A stretch of DNA of 64,000 nucleotides from Pseudomonas fluorescens NCIMB 11764 (GTDB taxonomy: Bacteria > Pseudomonadota > Gammaproteobacteria > Pseudomonadales > Pseudomonadaceae), in the NCBI RefSeq assembly GCF_000293885.2, contig NZ_CP010945.1:1880001-1944000 (forward strand), given 5' to 3'. The translations under genes were made by a program, and so were the position numbers. Position 1 is the first letter of the stretch, and each line of letters opens with the position of its first letter. Shown here piece after piece: positions 59,338 to 64,000 of this stretch. The notes beneath the pieces were generated by a model. The model was not told the DNA's origin. It did not search any database and was given only the letters and a program-made list of their open reading frames with translations.

Positions 59338-61284
59338 TCAGGTTCTGAAACGACGAACCAACCCGTCCAGTTCATTCGACAATCCGGCCAGGCTCTGGGA
59401 ATCCAGCCGCGCCGAGTTCGCCAGTTCCGCCACCAACTGCGCATCGCCATGAATCTGGCTGATGTGCCGGTTGATGTCTTCCGCCACCTGGTGCTGTTGT
59501 TCTGCTGCCGTGGCGATCTGGGTGTTCATGTCGCGGATCACGTCCACCGATTCACGAATCTGCCCGAAGCTGCTGCGCGCCTCGCCGATGCGGGTCACCG
59601 ACTGCTGGGACACTTCCAGGCTCGCGTGCATCTGCTGAGTGACCTGGCTGGTGCGCTTGGCAAGGTTGCCGAGCAGGCCGTCGATCTCCGCCGTGGAATC
59701 GGCCGTGCGTTTGGCCAGCGCCCGCACTTCGTCCGCCACCACCGCAAAACCGCGACCTTGTTCACCGGCCCGTGCAGCCTCGATGGCAGCGTTCAGTGCC
59801 AGCAGGTTGGTCTGTTCGGCGATCGAACGAATGGTTCCGAGAATCGACTGAATGTCATTGCTGTCGCGTTCCAGCTGTTGCATCGACTGGGCCGATTGTT
59901 CGATTTCCTGGCTCAGTCGATCGACGCTGGTCACCGCCGCATCGATCTGCTGCTGACCTTCTCGCGCCTGGCGCTGGCCACTGTCGGCCGACTCGGCGGC
60001 CTGGCTGCAGGAGCGCGCGACTTCGTTGGCAGTGGCGACCATTTCATGGAACGCGGTGGAGACCATGTCCACGGCTTCACGCTGGCGCACGGCCGCTTCG
60101 GCCATGTCGCTGGAGACCTGGGTCGAGCTCTTGGAGGTGGCGAGGATTTTGGTCGCGGCGCCGCCGATGCTTTGGATCAGGTTGCGAATCGCCGCCAGGA
60201 ACTGGTTGAACCAGTTGGCCAGTTGCGCGGTTTCGTCGCTGCCACGGACGTGCAGGTTTTTGGTCAGGTCGCCTTCACCCTGGGCGATGCCTTCCAGGCC
60301 ATCGGCCACGCTGCGGATCGGACGCACGATGACGCTGGCGAAACTGGCTCCGACGATGGCGAAGACCACGGCCAGCACGGCGGCGATGATTGCGATCAAC
60401 CAGGTCAGTTGGGTCGCGGTGCTCATCACGTCGCTCTGCTTGATCAGGCCGATGAAGGTCCAGCCCAGTTGCTCGGACGGCCAGACGTTGGCCATGTAGC
60501 GCTCGCCATTGAGTTCGACTTCGACCAGGCCTTTGCCGGCCTTGGCCAGTTGCGCATAACCCTCGCCGAGGCTGCCCAGGGCCTTGAAGTTGTTTTCCGG
60601 TTGTTTCGGATCGACCAGTACGGTGCCGGAGTTTTCCAGCAGCATCAGGTAGCCGGTTTCACCGAGCTTGATTTGCTTGACCAGTTCAGTGAGCTGCTTG
60701 AGTGACACGTCGATGCTGACCACGCCGCCGTTGGTGCCCAGCTTGTTATCGATGGTGCGTACGGTACTGACGTAGGACGTGTCATTTTCGGCCCAGTAAT
60801 AGGCCTCGGTACGGAACGGCTTGCCCGGTTTGGCCTGGGCCGCCTTGTACCACGGACGCTGGCGCGGGTCGTAGTTCGCCAGCTTGGCATCGTCCGGCCA
60901 CGACACGTAGCCGCCGGCTGCCGTGCCGAGGATGGCGTAGGCGTAGGACGGATGGGCGTTGCCCAGGTCCTGCAGGAAGCCGAAGATTTTTTTGTCCATC
61001 TCGCCCTGGGGAATGCTGGCGGCGTTGGCATTCATGTAGGTCTTGAGGCTGTCGTCGGAGTTCGTGATCAGCGGCTGCCTGGCCAGGTATTCGACGTTCT
61101 GGCTGATGCCGTCGAAGAACAGTTGCATGGCATTGCTGACCTGACGGATTTCGCGACCGCTGTTGTCGACGAATTCGTCCTTGGCATCACTGCGCAGGTT
61201 CAGCACAACGAGGGTGGCGACCAGCACCACGGGCAAGCAGGCGATGATTGCAAACGCCCACGTCAACTTCTGTTTGATGTTCAT
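59338..61284 (-). CDS. Chemoreceptor with dCache domain, probably amino-acid sensing
   Basis: 648 aa: TM1 (about 9-29), dCache periplasmic sensor (about 35-280), TM2 (about 290-312), HAMP, and signalling domain with tip [20 protein letters not shown]. The sensor has Y138, R143, W145, Y146 (YDPRQRPWY), Y162 and D192, matching in order and spacing the amino-acid-binding set described for PctA-type dCache_1AA domains. It should therefore direct chemotaxis to amino acids. A FliA-like promoter lies upstream. Confidence 0.9.
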   Translation of the reverse strand: MNIKQKLTWAFAIIACLPVVLVATLVVLNLRSDAKDEFVDNSGREIRQVSNAMQLFFDGISQNVEYLARQPLITNSDDSLKTYMNANAASIPQGEMDKKIFGFLQDLGNAHPSYAYAILGTAAGGYVSWPDDAKLANYDPRQRPWYKAAQAKPGKPFRTEAYYWAENDTSYVSTVRTIDNKLGTNGGVVSIDVSLKQLTELVKQIKLGETGYLMLLENSGTVLVDPKQPENNFKALGSLGEGYAQLAKAGKGLVEVELNGERYMANVWPSEQLGWTFIGLIKQSDVMSTATQLTWLIAIIAAVLAVVFAIVGASFASVIVRPIRSVADGLEGIAQGEGDLTKNLHVRGSDETAQLANWFNQFLAAIRNLIQSIGGAATKILATSKSSTQVSSDMAEAAVRQREAVDMVSTAFHEMVATANEVARSCSQAAESADSGQRQAREGQQQIDAAVTSVDRLSQEIEQSAQSMQQLERDSNDIQSILGTIRSIAEQTNLLALNAAIEAARAGEQGRGFAVVADEVRALAKRTADSTAEIDGLLGNLAKRTSQVTQQMHASLEVSQQSVTRIGEARSSFGQIRESVDVIRDMNTQIATAAEQQHQVAEDINRHISQIHGDAQLVAELANSARLDSQSLAGLSNELDGLVRRFRT

Positions 61285-61730
61285 CCGCGCTCCAGATTTT
61301 CTTGTAGGCCCACGCAGTGCAGATGACTCGCGGAATTATTGGCAGCCGTAAACGTACTTTTCGAACCCCTATCCCTTGGGGGCACCATCGTTTTCTATCG
61401 GAACGATCGTCGGACAATTCACTTTGTTACAGATGACTTCGGCTGCGGAAGGAGGAAATTTAGGGCTGTTGGAAAAAATCCTGCGAAGGGTGGCGACCGG
61501 TATGTCGGATTCTGTCGCAAATCCCCTTGCATCCCTTCTCCAACAAGTGCTGCCGGCTCGGCTATGATCCTTGGCGGTCGATGAACCTCGGCGGGTTTGT
61601 CGGGTTTTTCCGGCACATTGTGTGCATCCGCAACGTTCATAGGTCGGCAACCCCTCCCCCGAACGAGTGGATTGCCGTATAACGAATGACTTTCGCGTGT
61701 TTGGTAATAAAGGACCCACAATAAAAGCTG
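61285..61730. other. 446-bp divergent gap between the chemoreceptor and RIO kinase genes
   Basis: Contains the FliA-like promoter of the chemoreceptor and presumably the RIO promoter. An imperfect long hairpin is visible (TGTTGGA near 61470 with TCCAACA near 61541). Several short open frames cross it on both strands without ribosome sites or recognisable products. No RNA gene is recognised. Confidence 0.45.
61336..61361 (-). promoter_or_regulatory. FliA (sigma-28)-like promoter of the chemoreceptor gene
   Basis: On the minus strand AAAAGTAC, 10 nt, then GCCAATAA; compare TAAAGTTT-N11-GCCGATAA. It lies about 55 bp upstream of the start. Motility-type promoters are normal for chemoreceptors, but the spacing is one base short and the -35 is imperfect. 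Confidence 0.4.
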
Positions 61731-62624
61731 ATGAAGACTCCAAAACGCATTGAACCCCTGATCGAGGACGGTCTGGTCGACGAGGTGCTGCGCCCACTCA
61801 TGAGTGGTAAAGAAGCAGCTGTTTATGTGGTGCGCTGCGGCAACGAGTTACGTTGCGCGAAGGTCTACAAGGAGGCGAATAAACGCAGTTTCCGTCAGGC
61901 GGCCGAGTACCAGGAAGGCCGCAAGGTGCGCAACAGCCGTCAGGCCCGTGCGATGGCCAAGGGCTCCAAGTTCGGCAAGAAAGAAACCGAAGACGCCTGG
62001 CAGAACGCCGAAGTGGCGGCGTTGTTCCGTCTGGCCGGCGCCGGTGTCCGGGTCCCTCAGCCTTACGACTTCCTTGAAGGCGTGCTGTTGATGGAGCTGG
62101 TGGCCGATGAGTACGGCGATGCCGCGCCGCGTCTGAACGACGTGGTGCTGGAGCCGGATCAGGCGCGCGAATACCACGCGTTCCTGATTTCGCAGATCGT
62201 GCTGATGTTGTGTACCGGCCTGGTGCACGGTGACCTGTCCGAGTTCAACGTACTGTTGACCCCGACCGGCCCGGTCATCATCGACTTGCCGCAAGCGGTG
62301 GACGCGGCGGGCAACAACCACGCGTTCAGCATGCTGGAGCGTGACGTGGGCAACATGGCGTCCTACTTCGGGCGGTTTGCCCCGGAGTTGAAAAAGACCA
62401 AATACGCCAAGGAAATGTGGGCGTTGTACGAAGCCGGCACCTTGCACCCGGCCAGTGTCTTGACCGGCGAGTTCGACGAGCCGGAAGAGTTGGCCGACGT
62501 CGGCGGGATCATGCGCGAAATCGAGGCGGCACGCCTGGATGAAGAACGCAAGCAAGCGGTCCGCGCGGCAGATGACGCGCCACCGAGCAAAACCGAAGAA
62601 CCGCCTCCGCCCTGGATGCAGTGA
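61731..62624 (+). CDS. RIO1-type serine protein kinase
   Basis: 297 aa. ATP-site Lys44 (CAKVYKEANKRSFRQ), catalytic loop LVHGDLSEFNVLL with Asp168, metal-binding Asp185 in IIDLPQAVD, so the kinase should be active. A charged/proline-rich tail follows (DDAPPSKTEEPPPPWMQ). Bacterial RIO proteins are little studied; the eukaryotic relatives work in ribosome maturation. Matches PA4780 by position near cueR. Confidence 0.92.
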   Translation: MKTPKRIEPLIEDGLVDEVLRPLMSGKEAAVYVVRCGNELRCAKVYKEANKRSFRQAAEYQEGRKVRNSRQARAMAKGSKFGKKETEDAWQNAEVAALFRLAGAGVRVPQPYDFLEGVLLMELVADEYGDAAPRLNDVVLEPDQAREYHAFLISQIVLMLCTGLVHGDLSEFNVLLTPTGPVIIDLPQAVDAAGNNHAFSMLERDVGNMASYFGRFAPELKKTKYAKEMWALYEAGTLHPASVLTGEFDEPEELADVGGIMREIEAARLDEERKQAVRAADDAPPSKTEEPPPPWMQ

Positions 62625-62634
62625 TCGGTTGACG

Positions 62635-62659
62635 AAAAACCCGGCTTCGGCCGGGTTTT
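62635..62659 (+). terminator. Terminator after the RIO kinase gene
   Basis: AAAACCCGGC and GCCGGGTTTT form a tight stem with a TTCG loop, followed by TT; 12 bp past the stop. Confidence 0.9.
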
Positions 62660-62692
62660 TTGTCAAACGCTAAACCCTTTGCAGGATTGAAT

Positions 62693-63910
62693 GTGGACAC
62701 CTCCACCCGCAACGCCCAGTTGATCATCGCCGCCCGTCTGGTCTCGGACTTCGGCGCGTTCCTCAACATGGTCGCCCTGGCCACCTACGTCTACCTGCTC
62801 AGCAACAGCGCCATGAGCGTTGGCATCTTCCTCGCCAGTCGCGTGGGTGGAGGGATTTTTGCCAGCCTCATCGGCACCCGCTTCTATCGCCGCTGGGCCG
62901 GGCGTCTGCCGCTGATTGTCTTCGATGTGCTGCGCGCCGGATTGCTGGGGCTGCTGCTGGTCTTGCCGGTTACCCAGCAAGCGCTGCTGCTGCCGGTCAT
63001 TGCCTTCGGGCTTGGCTTGGGCAACTCAATGTTTGCCATCGGCCTCAACAGTCAGCTGCCGCACTTGATCGAGGGCGATCAACTGCTCAAGACCAACGCC
63101 TGGATCACCTCGGCGTCATCGGCAGCCATGGTCGGCGGAAGTCTGGTGGCCGGGGTGTTGGTGGCAGCGTTTGGCTTTGAGGTGGTCTTCGCACTGAACG
63201 TAGTCACTTACCTGTTGGCCGCGTTGTTCATCCTGCCGCTGCGGTTTTCCGGACCGTCTCCCAGCGCCGGGCCCGATCACGAACGAGGCGAATGGTCAGC
63301 CCTGCGCCAGGGGCTGCGCGCTACGCCGGTGGTGGCGGCGATGCTCGCGGTCGCGATGGCCGATACCTTGGGCAGCGCCGCACACAACGTGGGTTTGCCG
63401 ATCATTTCAAAACTGCTGACACCCGAATCCGCCAGCACCACGCTGGGCCTGATGCTGGCGGTATGGGCTTGCGGAAAACTCATCGGCGCACGGATCGCCA
63501 GCCGCCTCAAAGGCTCGGATAACGTGAACCTGGAAAGACGGTTTTTTTTCGGTGTGCTGCTGATGTCCTGCGGCTTCATCCTGATGTTCCAGCAACAGAC
63601 CCTCTACGGCTTGCTGCTGTTCTCACTGCCGGCAGGGTTGGGCGACGGTTTCTCTGAAGTCGGCCTGATGTCGCGCCTGCAACGAGAACCGGACAGCCTG
63701 CGCCTGCCGATTTTCAGCTTTCTGACGTTGTTGCAGATGACCGGGTTCGGTGTCGGCATGCTGATCGCTGCACCGTTTTATGCGTGGTGGACGCCCGGCG
63801 CGGTGGTGCTGTTGTTCCACGGCATTCCCCTCACCGCCTTGCTGCTGGTGAAGGTGCTCGCGATCAGGAGCGAGCGGGTACGGCGCAGCAACCCGACTCA
63901 AGATTTTTGA
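62693..63910 (+). CDS. MFS transporter
   Basis: 405 aa from GTG 62693, with AGGA about 8 nt upstream; the ATG two bases before is out of frame and a TTG at 62660 lies in the terminator. About 11-12 membrane helices, with a loop RFYRRWAGRLPL between early helices. Substrate unknown; family level only. The 3' end overlaps the convergent cueR gene by 47 bp. Confidence 0.85.
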   Translation: MDTSTRNAQLIIAARLVSDFGAFLNMVALATYVYLLSNSAMSVGIFLASRVGGGIFASLIGTRFYRRWAGRLPLIVFDVLRAGLLGLLLVLPVTQQALLLPVIAFGLGLGNSMFAIGLNSQLPHLIEGDQLLKTNAWITSASSAAMVGGSLVAGVLVAAFGFEVVFALNVVTYLLAALFILPLRFSGPSPSAGPDHERGEWSALRQGLRATPVVAAMLAVAMADTLGSAAHNVGLPIISKLLTPESASTTLGLMLAVWACGKLIGARIASRLKGSDNVNLERRFFFGVLLMSCGFILMFQQQTLYGLLLFSLPAGLGDGFSEVGLMSRLQREPDSLRLPIFSFLTLLQMTGFGVGMLIAAPFYAWWTPGAVVLLFHGIPLTALLLVKVLAIRSERVRRSNPTQDF

Positions 63911-64000
63911 GGATCGGGCAGTCCGGACGGTGATCGCCATGGCAGTGCTCGACCAGGTCCTGCAAGGTATCGCGCAACTGACCGAGTTCGAGGATTTTCT
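63864..64000 (-). CDS. cueR: Copper-responsive MerR regulator CueR, C-terminal end (cut by window edge)
   Basis: Translated by hand from the minus strand: 44 residues and a stop at 63864-63866. They include LRDTLQDLVEHCHGDHRPDC, the Cys-x7-Cys copper-binding loop of CueR, and a terminal Cys pair in LESGCCAVPARS. CueR activates copper export genes upon Cu(I) binding. The rest lies beyond the window. Confidence 0.8.
   Translation of the reverse strand, partial: KILELGQLRDTLQDLVEHCHGDHRPDCPILKNLESGCCAVPARS

Noticed and set aside
61369..61797. 142-codon minus-strand frame in the chemoreceptor-RIO gap
   Set aside because: Runs into the RIO kinase start and has Arg/Gly/Ser-rich shadow composition.

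Overview
The window is a piece of a Pseudomonas chromosome, most likely from the P. fluorescens group. It is GC-rich and densely coded. Its backbone gene order retS-purD-purH-fis-dusB-prmA-accC-accB-aroQ-dsbD-ctpL-gcbA-(DUF2333)-(NUDIX)-(SUI1)-speA matches, from memory, the P. aeruginosa block PA4856 to PA4839. The genes at the right end (thiolase/SDR, RIO kinase, cueR) resemble the PA4786 to PA4778 area. Intergenic REP/REPIN palindromes of several families also fit this group. No rRNA, tRNA, CRISPR array or intact insertion sequence was seen.

Layout. 0-2.1 kb: end of the cobalamin genes cobI and cobJ (a CbiG-CobJ fusion), closed by a strong terminator. 2.2-5.7 kb: marC and the hybrid kinase retS. 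5.8-19.2 kb, mostly minus strand: purine synthesis (purH, purD), dusB-fis, prmA with a zinc-ribbon protein, aroQ-accB-accC, dsbD and the chemoreceptor ctpL. 19.3-20.9 kb: the diguanylate cyclase gcbA. 21.3-23.5 kb: a small accessory island with two coupled genes of unknown function and a broken hcp-like type VI secretion gene. 23.6-28.1 kb: DUF2333, NUDIX, SUI1 and speA. 28.3-31.3 kb: a second type VI cassette (a short VgrG, a DUF4123 adaptor, a lipoprotein esterase). 31.3-35.6 kb: a MATE exporter, a small membrane protein, a MazG-like hydrolase, cmoM and two DUF4136 lipoproteins.

35.7-50.9 kb is a complete Tad/Flp pilus locus. It holds the Flp pilin, the assembly genes rcpC-rcpA-tadZ-tadA-tadB-tadC-tadD, a DUF3613 protein, the PprB regulator, the FppA prepilin peptidase, a TadE-like pseudopilin, the PprA sensor kinase and a TadG-like protein. 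A lone receiver-domain protein follows flp. Next to it (50.9-54.2 kb) are a TpsB/ShlB-type outer-membrane transporter with no TpsA partner and an extraordinary Gly/Val/Asn/Thr-rich lipoprotein whose mature part has no aromatic residue.

54.6-59.2 kb carries a divergent acyl-CoA/fatty-acid set (MaoC hydratase, long FabG-type reductase, thiolase) and an AraC-type regulator. 59.3-64 kb has a dCache chemoreceptor with an amino-acid-binding signature, a RIO-type kinase, an MFS transporter and the 3' end of cueR.

The most interesting parts are the two type VI fragments inserted into an otherwise conserved backbone, and a possible Tad plus TpsB/lipoprotein surface module. The two divergent control regions of that module share a CTAATAC(C/T)TT element.
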